From Streptomyces sp. M92 (lineage in GTDB: Bacteria; Actinomycetota; Actinomycetes; Streptomycetales; Streptomycetaceae), in the NCBI RefSeq assembly GCF_028473745.1, contig NZ_CP101137.1, positions 7,013,501-7,077,500 of the forward strand: a stretch of DNA of 64,000 nucleotides, in the 5' to 3' direction. The notes beneath the pieces are model-generated. The model worked only from the letters and a program-made list of their open reading frames with translations, had not been told where the DNA came from and ran no database searches. The stretch's first letter is position 1. The number at the start of each line of letters is the position of its first letter. Positions 8,437 to 17,159 of the stretch are shown one piece after another. Position numbers and translations under genes: made by a program.

Positions 8437-8853
8437 ATGGCGGCGACGGAGCAGCGGCCGGACCGCGAGCGACTGATCAGCGGCCCGGGCATCCTGCTGG
8501 TGTGGCTGTACGGGGTGATGGTCGTCGGCGCGGTGTCGCGCTCGGCGTACCAGATCGCGACCGAGTTCGACCGGGCGCCGCTCGCCTACACGCTCTCGGC
8601 GCTCGCGGGCATCGTCTACGGCTTCATCACCTACACCCTGGTGCGCGGCGGCGAGACGGCCCGCAAGGCGGCGCTGGTGTGCTGCGCCGCCGAGCTGGTG
8701 GGCGTCCTCGCGGTCGGCACCTGGACCCTGGCGGAACCGTCCGCCTTCCCCGACGCGACCGTGTGGTCGGACTTCGGGATGGGCTACCTCTTCATCCCGG
8801 TCCTGCTGCCGCTGTCGGCCCTGTACTGGCTGCGCCGGGCCCGCACCGAGTAG
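8437..8853 (+). CDS. Small integral membrane protein, unknown function
   Basis: A 138-residue protein with a short charged N-terminus (MAATEQRPDRERL) and four hydrophobic segments (about 18-38, 50-70, 80-100 and 112-132). It ends in an Arg-rich cytoplasmic tail (LRRARTE), typical of inner-membrane topology. It begins one base after the preceding gene's stop, so co-translation is likely. No catalytic motif is seen. Confidence 0.75.
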   Translation: MAATEQRPDRERLISGPGILLVWLYGVMVVGAVSRSAYQIATEFDRAPLAYTLSALAGIVYGFITYTLVRGGETARKAALVCCAAELVGVLAVGTWTLAEPSAFPDATVWSDFGMGYLFIPVLLPLSALYWLRRARTE

Positions 8854-8861
8854 GGGTGCGC

Positions 8862-9359
8862 TCAGGCCGTGGCGGCGTACTCCCCGGCGGCCTTCTCCAG
8901 GACGATCATGGGCACGCCGTCGGCGCCCTGTGCCGTCCCGACCGTCTCGTAGCCGACTCGCCGGTAGAGCCGCAGGTTGCTGTCGCTGCGGTGGCCGGTG
9001 TGCAGGCGGAAGCGCTTGGCGCCGCGCTCCCCGGCGAGCGCCGACTCCGCCGCGCGCAGCAGCCGGGCGCCGATGCCGTGCCCCTGGAGGCGGGGGTGGA
9101 CGCAGAGCTTGCCGATGGACGCGGCCCCGTCCCCGGCCACCCGCCCGCGCACCGAACCGACGACCTCGTCGCCGAGCCGCGCGACGAAGACGCAGTCACC
9201 GGCGACCTCCTCGCGCACCGAGTCGAGGGTCTGGACGAGCGGGTCGATGCGGTAGTTGCCGTACAGCGCCGCCTCGCTCTGGAAGCAGAGGTACTGCAGC
9301 CGGAAGATCTGCTCGGCATCCTGCTCGGTCGCCGCCGAGATGGTCACGCTCATGCCCAT
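8862..9359 (-). CDS. GNAT family N-acetyltransferase
   Basis: A 165-residue protein. The acetyl-CoA motif is RLQGHGIGARLLRAAE (around residue 93), preceded by SIGKLCVHP, the typical beta-4 strand. The C-terminal part RLYRRVGYETVG matches the end of the GNAT fold. The start at 9359 (MGMSVT) has GGAGG nine bases upstream. An ATG two codons later is equally possible. It converges on the membrane-protein pair with only 8 bases between stops. The substrate is unknown. Confidence 0.85.
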   Translation of the reverse strand: MGMSVTISAATEQDAEQIFRLQYLCFQSEAALYGNYRIDPLVQTLDSVREEVAGDCVFVARLGDEVVGSVRGRVAGDGAASIGKLCVHPRLQGHGIGARLLRAAESALAGERGAKRFRLHTGHRSDSNLRLYRRVGYETVGTAQGADGVPMIVLEKAAGEYAATA

Positions 9360-9404
9360 GTGTGCATGCCTCCCGCTCACCTGATCCGCTGTGGTCCCCC
9401 ACTC

Positions 9405-9911
9405 CTATCCCCGTCGTCGGCGGACCGCAACCTCCGGCGCCAGCAGTCGCCGCAGACATCCCAGACATCGGGAACGTTCCGGGCCTAGACTGCCCTGTGA
9501 GATACCCAACTCCCCCGCGATCTCCCGGTATGTGAGGTCTTTCGGCGACAGCAGGGCCTCGATCAGCCGGGGGCAGCGGCCGGGCAGCCGGCGCACGGCG
9601 TCGCGCAAGGCCCGGCGGCGGTCGGCGGCGAGGACGAGCTGTTCCGGCTCGTCCTCGGCGGCGTCGGCGGGTTCGGTGTCGTACGGCCGCTCGTCGCGAC
9701 CGGTCCGGCGGGTGCGGCGGGCCTCGGTGCGGACGGCGCCGCGCAGCCACTCGTGGGGGTCGCGGGGCGGCCCCTCGGCCGCCAGCCGCTCGAGGAGGCG
9801 CAGCCAGACGGCCTGTTCCAGGTCGCCGGGCTCGGCTCCGGACGCATATGCCTCGGCCGCGGCCTCGGCGGTGAGCAGAGGGTGCAGGGCGGCGACCAGG
9901 TCGGGTGTCAT
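9405..9911 (-). CDS. Sigma-70-like (ECF-type) RNA polymerase sigma factor
   Basis: A 168-residue protein. Residues ~30-70 (DLEQAVWLRLLERLAAEGPP, then HEWLRGAVRTEARR) resemble region 2 of ECF sigma factors, although the DNA-melting part is short. Residues ~95-160 are a clear sigma-70 region 4: RRALRDAVRRLPGRCPRLIE, then the helix-turn-helix LTYREIAGELGISQGSLGPE. No anti-sigma gene is adjacent. The conserved Cys pair near the end (RSRCLGCLRRLL) occurs in related Streptomyces proteins. Targets are unknown. Confidence 0.75.
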   Translation of the reverse strand: MTPDLVAALHPLLTAEAAAEAYASGAEPGDLEQAVWLRLLERLAAEGPPRDPHEWLRGAVRTEARRTRRTGRDERPYDTEPADAAEDEPEQLVLAADRRRALRDAVRRLPGRCPRLIEALLSPKDLTYREIAGELGISQGSLGPERSRCLGCLRRLLAPEVAVRRRRG

Positions 9912-9924
9912 ATGCGGATCGACG

Positions 9925-9958
9925 CGGCCGCCCGGGCGGTGGGTTGCCCGGGCGGCCG
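9925..9958 (-). terminator. Hairpin between the GDPD gene and the sigma-like gene
   Basis: A perfect 13-bp inverted repeat (CGGCCGCCCGGGC / GCCCGGGCGGCCG) with an 8-base loop, in the 119-bp gap downstream of the phosphodiesterase stop at 10031 and just before the sigma-like start at 9911. It probably ends transcription of the phosphodiesterase gene. Confidence 0.7.
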
Positions 9959-10030
9959 AAGGTCACCCGGACCGGGGTCGGACCCTCAGTTGTTGACGGG
10001 CCCGCGGTCGACGGGCCCGCCGTCGACCGG

Positions 10031-11206
10031 TCAGTCGTCGAGGAAGTCCTCGCGGGCCAGTACGCCGGTGTCGGGGTGGTCGGTGAAGACTCCGTCGATG
10101 CCGGTGGCGAAGTAGGCGCGGAACGCGCCGAACACGTCGCCGTAGGCGTCGGGGTCGCTGCCCCTGCGGAAGTCGGCGGGCAGGAAGGGGTTCTCGTTGC
10201 GCATCGTGTACGGGTGCAGGATCAGGCCCGCGCGGTGCGCGTCGCGGACCAGGGTGGTCGGCTCGGTGAGCCGCCCGGCGGAGTCCTTGGGGATGATCAG
10301 GTCCAGGGTCGGGCCGATGCCCTGGGCGTAGGAGGCGATCTCCCTCAGGCCCTCGGGCGTGATGAGGTCGGCGGTGGTGCGCGGGTCGCCGCTCTCCACG
10401 AAGTCCCAGGGGCGGCTCCTGGCACCGGAGAGCAGGACGGCCAGCGGGTTGCCGACGAGCCTGTTCATCCGCTGGATGCTGGTGGGTTCGAAGGACTGGA
10501 TGATGACGGGCGAGTTCTTCCGGTCCTTGCCGTACTTGCGCAGCAGCCGCGCCAGGCGCTCCTCCGTACCGAGACCCAGCTTGCGGAAGTAGGTGGGGTG
10601 CTTGAGTTCGGGGTAGATCCAGACCTGCTTGCCGCGCTTGCGGGTCTGCTCGTTCTGCCAGCGCAGTACCTCTTCGAAGGTGGGGATCTCCCAGCGGCCG
10701 TCGTAGAGGGTGTTGTGCGGGCGGTTGGCCGGGATGCGCTCGGTGGCGCGGAGGGTCTTCAGCTCGGCGAGTGTGAAGTCCTCGGTGAACCAGCCGGTGA
10801 CGGAGACGCCGTCGAGCGACTTGGTGCGCTTGCGGTCGGCGAACTCGGGGTGGTCGGCGACGTCCGTGGTGCCGCCGATCTCCGGCTCGTGCCGGCAGAC
10901 CAGATGACCGTCCCTGGTGGGGACCAGGTCGCCGGCCTCGACGATGTCGGCGCCCATGTCGAGGGCGAGTTCGTAGGCGCCGAAGGTGTGCTCGGGGCGG
11001 TAGCCGCTGGCGCCGCGGTGGCCGATGACCGTCGGGACGGGCAGGCTCTTCACGCCCCCGCCGCGTCCGCCGCCGTGCCGGGCGTCGGCGGCTCTCGCCG
11101 TGCCGGACAGGCCGAGTACGGCTCCGCCCGCGCCGAGCACCGCCGCCCCGAGGAGCGCCCGCCGTCCGGTGCCGCCCGTCTGCTCGTCCGACTCCTGCGT
11201 TCCCAT
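10031..11206 (-). CDS. Secreted glycerophosphodiester phosphodiesterase (GDPD), Tat-exported
   Basis: A 391-residue protein. The N-terminus has a twin-arginine signal (TGRRALLGAAVLGAGGAVLG, then TARA as a cleavage site). The GDPD domain starts at VIGHRGASGYRPEHT, with HRG.....PENT-type catalytic and metal residues. It continues with ADIVEAGDLVPTRDGHLVCR and HEPEIGGTTDVA. It hydrolyses deacylated phospholipids or teichoic-acid-like glycerophosphodiesters outside the cell, releasing glycerol-3-phosphate. ATG 11206 is chosen for AGGAGG five bases upstream. Longer frames to 11500 have no RBS. Such genes are often under phosphate control, but I saw no clear PHO box. Confidence 0.92.
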   Translation of the reverse strand: MGTQESDEQTGGTGRRALLGAAVLGAGGAVLGLSGTARAADARHGGGRGGGVKSLPVPTVIGHRGASGYRPEHTFGAYELALDMGADIVEAGDLVPTRDGHLVCRHEPEIGGTTDVADHPEFADRKRTKSLDGVSVTGWFTEDFTLAELKTLRATERIPANRPHNTLYDGRWEIPTFEEVLRWQNEQTRKRGKQVWIYPELKHPTYFRKLGLGTEERLARLLRKYGKDRKNSPVIIQSFEPTSIQRMNRLVGNPLAVLLSGARSRPWDFVESGDPRTTADLITPEGLREIASYAQGIGPTLDLIIPKDSAGRLTEPTTLVRDAHRAGLILHPYTMRNENPFLPADFRRGSDPDAYGDVFGAFRAYFATGIDGVFTDHPDTGVLAREDFLDD

Positions 11207-11609
11207 CAGGGCCTCCTGTCGTTGACCGTCGGTGCGGGCCGATCGTAGGGGCGCGTACATGACGAGTGGGAGACCGCGGTGGAAACACGCGGGTGCGTCG
11301 GGATGTCGTACGGGCGTGGAGTGGCCGGTGGGGCGCGAGGGGTGACGGGCCGTCGGCTTCGGAGCGACGGGCCGGGGTACGCGGTCGGTGGCACGGGTCT
11401 CGCCGTGGCGGTGCCTCACCGGTCCCGTGGACGCGAGCCGGCTCACGTCCCGGGCCGCCGTCACCTCCGCGAAACACGCCTGCACCGCAGGTGAACGCAT
11501 GTCAACACCGCGTAAGGTCCGGGTGACCCGACGTGCGCGACCCCCCGCGCCGCGAGTAATGTCCTCACCTGCACAGACTCATACCGCATCCCCGACACCG
11601 GAGGACCCG
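11207..11609. other. 403-bp divergent intergenic region (GDPD / PlsC)
   Basis: Promoters for both divergent genes should lie here. I see the RBS of each gene (AGGAGG near 11212-11217; GGAGG at about 11600-11604) but no confident -35/-10 pair and no credible small gene. Confidence 0.5.
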
Positions 11610-12281
11610 TTGTCCCGCTTCGCGCTCATCAAGGCAGTGCTCGGTCCGATCATGCGCCTGATGTTCCGCCCACGGGTGGAAGGCGTGGAGAACATCCCGG
11701 GCGACGGCCCGGTGATCCTGGCCGGCAACCACCTCACCTTCATCGACTCGATGATCCTGCCGCTGGTCTGCGACCGGCAGGTCGTCTTCATCGGCAAGGA
11801 CGAGTACGTCACCGGCAAGGGCCTCAAGGGCCGGCTGATGGCCTGGTTCTTCACCGGCGTCGGCATGATCCCGGTCGACCGGGACGGCGGCCGGGGCGGG
11901 GTCGCGGCGCTGATGACCGGCCGCCGGGTGCTGGAGGAGGGCAGGATCTTCGGCATCTACCCGGAGGGCACCCGCTCCCCCGACGGCCGCCTCTACCGGG
12001 GCCGCACCGGCATCGCGCGGCTGACCCTGATGACCGGGGCCCCCGTCGTCCCGTTCGCCATGATCGGCACCGACAAGCTCCAGCCGGGCGGCGCCGGCCT
12101 GCCCCGGCCGGGCAAGGTGACCGTCCGCTTCGGCGAGGCGATGGAGTTCTCCCGCTACGAGGGCATGGACCGCGACCGCTACGTCCTGCGGGCCGTGACG
12201 GACTCCGTGATGACCGAGGTCATGCGGCTGTCCGGCCAGGAGTACGTGGACATGTACGCGAGCAAGGCGAAGGCGGCGTAG
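11610..12281 (+). CDS. 1-acyl-sn-glycerol-3-phosphate acyltransferase (PlsC family)
   Basis: A 223-residue LPLAT protein. The acyltransferase motif I is NHLTFID, an NH....D form of the usual HxxxxD box (His at about residue 43), and motif III is IYPEGTRSPDG (around residue 113), with VVPFAMIGTDKL as motif IV. It acylates lysophosphatidic acid during phospholipid synthesis. The first residue is encoded by TTG at 11610, with GGAGG five bases upstream. ATG and GTG codons farther upstream lack an RBS and would add residues unlike the family. Confidence 0.88.
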   Translation: MSRFALIKAVLGPIMRLMFRPRVEGVENIPGDGPVILAGNHLTFIDSMILPLVCDRQVVFIGKDEYVTGKGLKGRLMAWFFTGVGMIPVDRDGGRGGVAALMTGRRVLEEGRIFGIYPEGTRSPDGRLYRGRTGIARLTLMTGAPVVPFAMIGTDKLQPGGAGLPRPGKVTVRFGEAMEFSRYEGMDRDRYVLRAVTDSVMTEVMRLSGQEYVDMYASKAKAA

Positions 12282-12315
12282 GGCCTCCGACGCACGAGGG
12301 ACGCACAGACACGTG

Positions 12316-12348
12316 GACGGCGGGTCGCTCGGTGAGCGGCCCGCCGTC
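12316..12348. terminator. Bidirectional hairpin between convergent genes
   Basis: The inverted repeat GACGGCGGG-t-CGCTC / GAGCG-g-CCCGCCGTC has a GGT loop and sits between the convergent acyltransferase and MFS stops. It can serve both strands. Confidence 0.75.
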
Positions 12349-12378
12349 GTGTGTGCGGCCCTGAGGCCCGCCGTACGG

Positions 12379-13911
12379 TTACGGGTGTTCCACCCCGTCC
12401 TCCAGGCGCTGGCCCCGCAGCAGGAACCAGGCGGCTCCCGCGGCGGCCAGCAGCACCGCCGCGCCGACGCCCGCCGCGAGCGTCAGGCCGTCGACGAAGG
12501 CCTGACGGGCGGCGTCCAGCAGCGCCCCGGCCGACGGGGCCGGCAGATGGGCGGCGACCTCCACCGCGCCGCCCAGTGACTCGTGGGCCGCGGCCGGGGT
12601 GCCGGCCGGGCCGGTGAAGTCGCGGTAGACGCCGGTCACGATGGAGCCGAGCACGGCGATGCCGAGAGCGGCGCCGAGTTCGTAGGCCGTCTCGGAGACC
12701 GCGGAGGCCGCGCCCGCCTGCTCCTTGGGCACGCTGGAGAGGATCACGTCGGCGGTGACGGTGAAGGAGAGTCCGGCGCCGACGCCGACCACCAGCAGGG
12801 CGGCACCGAGCAGCGGGTACCCGGTGTGCTGGCCGATGACGGTCAGCGCGGCCAGCGCCAGGCCGACGGCGGCCAGTCCGCCGGAGACGACCGCGCGGAC
12901 CGAGAAGCGGCGGGCCGCGCGACCGGCGAGCAGACCCGCCACCACCGCGCCGATCGCGGCGGGCAGTTCGGCCAGGCCCGCCTCGAAGGGGCGCCTGCCC
13001 TGGACGAGTTGCAGGTACTGGGAGAGGAAGAACACCAGCCCGGACAGGCCGAGGATGGTCAGCAGGTCGGCCAGGACCGCGCCGCTGAAGCCGCGGCTGC
13101 GGAACAGCCGCATGTCGAGCAGCGGGGTCGGCATGGTCAGCTGACGGCGGACGAAGCCGTAGAGCGCGGCGGCGCCCAGCAGGCCCGCGGTGAGCGTGGC
13201 CCACGCGAACCCGTGCGCGGCGGACTCCTTGACGGCGTACACGACACCGACCATGCCGACGAGGGAGAGGACGACGCTGAGCAGGTCCCACGGGCCGGGG
13301 TTCGGATTGCGCGACTCCGGCAGCAGCTTGACGCCGACGAGGACGAGGACGGCCATGACGGGCAGGTTGATCAGGAAGACCGAGCCCCACCAGAAGTGCT
13401 CCAGCAGGAAGCCTCCGACGACCGGACCGACCGCCGCGCCCGCCGAGGCCGCGGCGCCCCAGATGCCGACGGCGAGAGAGCGCTCGCGCGGGTCGTGGAA
13501 GAGGTTGCGGATCAGCGCGAGGGTGGCGGGCATCAGGGTGGCGCCCGCGACGCCGAGCAGGGCCCGGGCGACGATCATCAGCTCGGGGGTGTGCGCGTAG
13601 GCGTTGAGGACGGAGATCAGGCCGAACGCCGTGGCGCCGATGAGCAGGATCCGCTTGCGGCCGATCCGGTCGCCGAGGCTGCCCATGGAGACCAGCAGAC
13701 CGGCGATGACGAAGGAGTAGACGTCGCCGATCCACAGCAGCTGGGTGCTGGAGGGGGCGAGGTCCTCACTGATGTAGGGGGTCGCGAGACCGAGTACGGT
13801 CGCGTCGACGGCCACCAGCAGTACGGCCAGCACGAGGACGGACAGCGCCAGCCAGCGGCCGGGGCGCTTCACCGCCTCGGTCGTCCGCGCCGACTGCGAG
13901 GTGCGGGTCAT
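12379..13911 (-). CDS. MFS drug-efflux transporter, DHA2 (14-TM, EmrB/QacA) family
   Basis: A 510-residue membrane protein with about 14 hydrophobic segments. Segment 1 ends in VAVDATVLGLATPYI (motif D1-like), the loop 2-3 motif A is GSLGDRIGRKRILL, and motif C is GAAASAGAAVGPVVGGFL in segment 5. These mark a proton-coupled drug exporter of the QacA/SmvA type. Its ATG is three bases after the stop of the tetR-like gene, so regulator and pump are one operon. The tail (LLRGQRLEDGVEHP) is short and cytoplasmic. The substrate is unknown. Confidence 0.92.
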   Translation of the reverse strand: MTRTSQSARTTEAVKRPGRWLALSVLVLAVLLVAVDATVLGLATPYISEDLAPSSTQLLWIGDVYSFVIAGLLVSMGSLGDRIGRKRILLIGATAFGLISVLNAYAHTPELMIVARALLGVAGATLMPATLALIRNLFHDPRERSLAVGIWGAAASAGAAVGPVVGGFLLEHFWWGSVFLINLPVMAVLVLVGVKLLPESRNPNPGPWDLLSVVLSLVGMVGVVYAVKESAAHGFAWATLTAGLLGAAALYGFVRRQLTMPTPLLDMRLFRSRGFSGAVLADLLTILGLSGLVFFLSQYLQLVQGRRPFEAGLAELPAAIGAVVAGLLAGRAARRFSVRAVVSGGLAAVGLALAALTVIGQHTGYPLLGAALLVVGVGAGLSFTVTADVILSSVPKEQAGAASAVSETAYELGAALGIAVLGSIVTGVYRDFTGPAGTPAAAHESLGGAVEVAAHLPAPSAGALLDAARQAFVDGLTLAAGVGAAVLLAAAGAAWFLLRGQRLEDGVEHP

Positions 13912-13914
13912 GGT

Positions 13915-14460
13915 TCACTCTCTCCGAAGTGCGCCGCCGAGCAGCAGCTCGACGATCATGTGGTTGAAGTCGTTGCGGGCCACGCGGCCCTCGGCCACCG
14001 CCCAGGCGGCGGCGCCCAGCAGGCCGTACAGGGCCTCGGTGAGCCAGGCCGGGGTGAGGTCGATGCGGAACTCACCGCTCTCCTGGCCCCGGCGGAACAG
14101 GTCGGTGAGCCGGGCGTCGATGCGCGCCCAGCCCTCGTTCTGCTCCTCGCCCTCGAACAGCTGGTTCTCGGTGTAGAGGAAGGCGAGCAGAGCGGCGGAG
14201 GGCTCGATCCCGCGCACGAGCCGGCGCACCGCGTCGGCCGCCGGCCCGTCGGCCGGACGGGCCGCTTCCAGGGCCGCCTCGCACTCGGCGATGCCGAGTT
14301 CCTCCAGCGCCCGGACGAGGGCGTCGCGTCCGGCGAAGTGCCGGTGCAGCGTGGCCCGGCTGAGCCCGGCGGCCCGCGCGACCTCGTCCATGGTCGCGGT
14401 GGATTTCCGGGTCAGCAGGGCCGCGGCGCTGCGCAGTACCTGTTCACGATCGACGGCCAT
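13915..14460 (-). CDS. TetR-family repressor, first gene of the efflux operon
   Basis: A 181-residue protein. The N-terminal helix-turn-helix is TMDEVARAAGLSRATLHRHF (residues ~22-41), followed by a helical ligand-binding domain with many hydrophobic positions (ALLAFLYTENQLF). ATG 14460 begins MAVDREQVL at the expected distance before the HTH. The ATG nine codons upstream lies inside the operator palindrome and is less likely. It precedes the MFS exporter by three bases and should repress the pair until a drug or metabolite binds. Confidence 0.92.
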   Translation of the reverse strand: MAVDREQVLRSAAALLTRKSTATMDEVARAAGLSRATLHRHFAGRDALVRALEELGIAECEAALEAARPADGPAADAVRRLVRGIEPSAALLAFLYTENQLFEGEEQNEGWARIDARLTDLFRRGQESGEFRIDLTPAWLTEALYGLLGAAAWAVAEGRVARNDFNHMIVELLLGGALRRE

Positions 14461-14476
14461 GAGACAACGATAACCC

Positions 14477-14500
14477 ACATGAGACATTCATGTCTCATGT
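14477..14500. promoter_or_regulatory. 24-bp palindromic operator for the TetR-like repressor
   Basis: The arms ACATGAGACAT and ATGTCTCATGT are perfect 11-bp inverted repeats around TC. The palindrome lies 16 bp upstream of the tetR-like start. Position, length and symmetry are those of a TetR dimer site. Use by this repressor is inferred. Confidence 0.85.
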
Positions 14501-14550
14501 TAGGCATGCGTGACTCACCTCTCAGGGTCAGTCACACGGTCGGAGAGGGC

Positions 14551-15522
14551 TCAGTGCCAGGGCAGCTGCCCGCGCCGCTCCCAGTAGGCTCGCGGGTCCT
14601 CGACGAGCGCGTCGAGTCGGGCCACCTGGTCGTCGTCGAGGTCGACCACGGCGGCGTGCAGGTTGGAGCCGAGCTGGTTGACCGTCGCGGCACCGGAGAG
14701 GACGACGCCGGCCCAGGGCCGGCGCAGGACCAGCGCGAGGGCGACCGCGTCGCAGCCCAGGGTCGTCTCCTCGGCCACGGCCTTCAGTGCGTGGGGCGCG
14801 TGCGGCTCCGCGAGACGGCCGTTGGCCATGCCCTCCTTGACGATCACGGTGAGCCCCGCGTCGTGCGCCTCGGCGAGCGCGGGCCCGGCGGAGGTCTCGA
14901 GGATGTTGTACGTCGACTGCACGGTGCGGAAGAGGGGTTCGCCGTCGACGGTCACGGCGAGCGCCGAGCGGATGGCGTCGGCCTGGGCGGGACCGCTGGT
15001 GGAGAACCCGACGGTGACGCCCCGCGCGGCGGCCTCGGCCAGCTTCGCGTGCAGGTCCTTGTCGGTGAGGGCCGGGCTGTCGGGGGTGAGCGAGTGGATC
15101 TGGTAGAGGTCGAGCCGGTCCCCGAGCAGGGCGTCGGTCTCGGCGCGCTGACGCTCGTACGTGGCGGCGCCGTGGTCCTTGACCTCGTGCCGGTCGGCGT
15201 CGGCGGACCAGTCGGCCGTGTAGGTGTAGCCCCACTTGCTGCCGACGACGACGTCGTCGATGTCGGGGCGGTCCCTCAGCCAGCCGGCCAGGAACTCCTC
15301 CGAGCGGCCGTAGGAGCGGGCGGCGTCGAAGTAGCGGACACCCTGGGCGTAGGCGGCGTCGAGGAGGTCGTGGGTGCGCTCGCGCATCGCCTCGACGGTG
15401 CGGTCGGCCGGCAGGTCCCGGTCGCGGCCGAGGTTGATGTAGCCGGGGCGGCCGACGGCGGCGAGACCCAGTCCGATGTGGCAGGTGGGGGTGGTCGCCG
15501 CGGCCAGGCGGGCGAAGGGCAT
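14551..15522 (-). CDS. Aldo/keto reductase family protein
   Basis: A 323-residue TIM-barrel oxidoreductase. Family residues visible are GVRYFDAARSYGRSEEFLAG (catalytic Asp and Tyr), VVVGSKWGYTY (Lys), and LDLYQIHS where His is the proton-relay residue. Late in the chain VVLSGAATVNQL forms part of the NADPH phosphate site. ATG 15522 has CGGAG seven bases upstream. The frame extends 28 codons farther without an RBS. It is downstream of argH on the same strand, 90 bases away. The substrate is unknown. Confidence 0.88.
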   Translation of the reverse strand: MPFARLAAATTPTCHIGLGLAAVGRPGYINLGRDRDLPADRTVEAMRERTHDLLDAAYAQGVRYFDAARSYGRSEEFLAGWLRDRPDIDDVVVGSKWGYTYTADWSADADRHEVKDHGAATYERQRAETDALLGDRLDLYQIHSLTPDSPALTDKDLHAKLAEAAARGVTVGFSTSGPAQADAIRSALAVTVDGEPLFRTVQSTYNILETSAGPALAEAHDAGLTVIVKEGMANGRLAEPHAPHALKAVAEETTLGCDAVALALVLRRPWAGVVLSGAATVNQLGSNLHAAVVDLDDDQVARLDALVEDPRAYWERRGQLPWH

Positions 15523-15612
15523 CGCGGGCTCCGTTCGGTCGGCTGCTGAGGCTGTGGAAGCTGCTGAGCTGTTGACCAACGTAACCGCGATGCCCTTCGC
15601 GCACACCGGCTG

Positions 15613-17040
15613 CTACTTCTTGGCGTCCGCCCACGCGTGCTGGGCCGCCACGTCCGCCTTCACCTCGGCGAGCTGGACGGCGACCGCGCTGGGCGCCGTA
15701 CCGCCGCGTCCGTCGCGGGAGGCGAGGGCGCCGGGCACGTTGAGGACGCCCCGGACCTCCGGGGTGAGGTGTTCGGAGATCTTGGCGAACTGCTCGTCGG
15801 TGAGCTCGTCCAGCTCCTTGTCCTCGGCCTCGGCGACCTTCACGCACTCGCCGGCCACCTCGTGCGCGACGCGGAACGGCACGCCCTGCCGCACCAGCCA
15901 CTCGGCGATGTCGGTGGCGAGCGAGAAGCCGGCCGGGGCCAGCTCCGCCATCCGTTCGCGGTGCACGGTGAGGGTGGCCATCATGCCGGTGAAGGCCGGG
16001 AGCAGGATCTCCAGCTGGTCGATGGAGTCGAAGACCGGCTCCTTGTCCTCCTGGAGGTCGCGGTTGTACGCGAGGGGGAGGGCCTTGAGGGTGGCCATCA
16101 GGCCGGTGAGGTTGCCGATGAGGCGGCCGGACTTGCCGCGGGCCAGCTCGGCGATGTCCGGGTTCTTCTTCTGCGGCATGATCGACGAGCCGGTGGAGAA
16201 CGCGTCGTGCAGCGTGACGAAGGAGAACTCCTTCGTGTTCCAGATGATGATCTCCTCGGCGATCCGGGAGACGTTGACGCCGATCATCGCGGTGATGAAG
16301 GCGAACTCGGCGACGAAGTCGCGGGAGGCCGTGCCGTCGATGGAGTTGCCCGCGCTGCCGTGCTCGAAGCCCAGGTCCTGGGCGACGGCCTGCGGGTCCA
16401 GGCCGAGGCTGCTGCCCGCGAGCGCCCCCGAGCCGTACGGCGACACGGCCGTGCGCTCGTCCCACTGCCGCAGCCGCTCCGCGTCCCGGCCGAGCGCCTG
16501 GGCGTGGGCGAGGACGTGGTGGGCGAAGAGCACCGGCTGGGCGTGCTGGAGGTGGGTGCGGCCGGGCATCGCCACGTCCGGGTGGGCCTCGGCGAGGCCG
16601 ATCAGGGCGTCCTGGAGGTCCGCGATCAGGCCGCCGACGGTGCGGGCGTGGTCCCGCAGGTACATGCGGAAGAGGGTGGCCACCTGGTCGTTGCGGGACC
16701 GGCCGGCACGCAGCTTGCCGCCGAGGTCGGGGCCGAGCCGCTCCAGCAGCCCGCGCTCCAGGGCGGTGTGGACGTCCTCGTCGGCGATGGTCCCGGTGAA
16801 GGACCCGTCGGCGACGTCGGACTCCAGCCGGTCGAGCCCGGCGATCATCCGGGTCAGCTCGTCCTCGGTGAGCAGCCCCGCCTTGTGCAGCACGCGCGCG
16901 TGGGCACGCGAGCCGGCGATGTCGTAGGGCGCGAGCCGCCAGTCGAAGTGGACGGACGCGGACAGCTTCGCCAGCGCCTCGGCGGGACCGTCGGCGAAAC
17001 GGCCGCCCCAGAGCCGGACGTCACCGCTGTTGCTGCTCAC
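15613..17040 (-). CDS. argH: Argininosuccinate lyase
   Basis: A 475-residue enzyme that splits argininosuccinate into arginine and fumarate, the last step of arginine synthesis. The fumarase/lyase signature GSSIMPQKKNPDIAELARGK (around residue 282) contains the catalytic Ser loop. LRAGRSRNDQVAT and GRTHLQHAQPVLFAHH (catalytic His) are earlier conserved blocks. The length is normal. An ARG box lies about 30-57 bp upstream of the ATG, so ArgR control is expected. argG is not in the window. Confidence 0.97.
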   Translation of the reverse strand: MSSNSGDVRLWGGRFADGPAEALAKLSASVHFDWRLAPYDIAGSRAHARVLHKAGLLTEDELTRMIAGLDRLESDVADGSFTGTIADEDVHTALERGLLERLGPDLGGKLRAGRSRNDQVATLFRMYLRDHARTVGGLIADLQDALIGLAEAHPDVAMPGRTHLQHAQPVLFAHHVLAHAQALGRDAERLRQWDERTAVSPYGSGALAGSSLGLDPQAVAQDLGFEHGSAGNSIDGTASRDFVAEFAFITAMIGVNVSRIAEEIIIWNTKEFSFVTLHDAFSTGSSIMPQKKNPDIAELARGKSGRLIGNLTGLMATLKALPLAYNRDLQEDKEPVFDSIDQLEILLPAFTGMMATLTVHRERMAELAPAGFSLATDIAEWLVRQGVPFRVAHEVAGECVKVAEAEDKELDELTDEQFAKISEHLTPEVRGVLNVPGALASRDGRGGTAPSAVAVQLAEVKADVAAQHAWADAKK

Positions 17041-17070
17041 TTGGGTCGCTCCTCACCGTACGGTCAGTGT

Positions 17071-17097
17071 CATGCATGAGTATGCAGAACTCTGCAT
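17071..17097. promoter_or_regulatory. ARG boxes upstream of argH
   Basis: CATGCATGAGTATGCAG is a close match to the Streptomyces ARG-box pattern of ATGCAT-like half sites. It runs directly into a second dyad, ATGCAGAACTCTGCAT, that shares the ATGCAG half. Two overlapping ArgR sites suit binding of an ArgR hexamer. The site is known for the family. Occupancy here is inferred. Confidence 0.88.
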
Positions 17098-17159
17098 GGT
17101 TCGTCAATTTCGCAGGTAGGTGACACGGACCGCGTCCCGCGCCCTCATAATCGTTAGAC

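Noticed and set aside
9990..10030. Repeated GTCGACGGGCCCGC as a regulatory element
   Set aside because: It is a short direct repeat with imperfect dyads next to the GDPD stop. The better hairpin at 9925-9958 explains termination.
12583..15549. 988-codon plus-strand frame
   Set aside because: It runs antisense through the MFS, TetR and aldo/keto reductase genes, all of which have clear family motifs on the minus strand.
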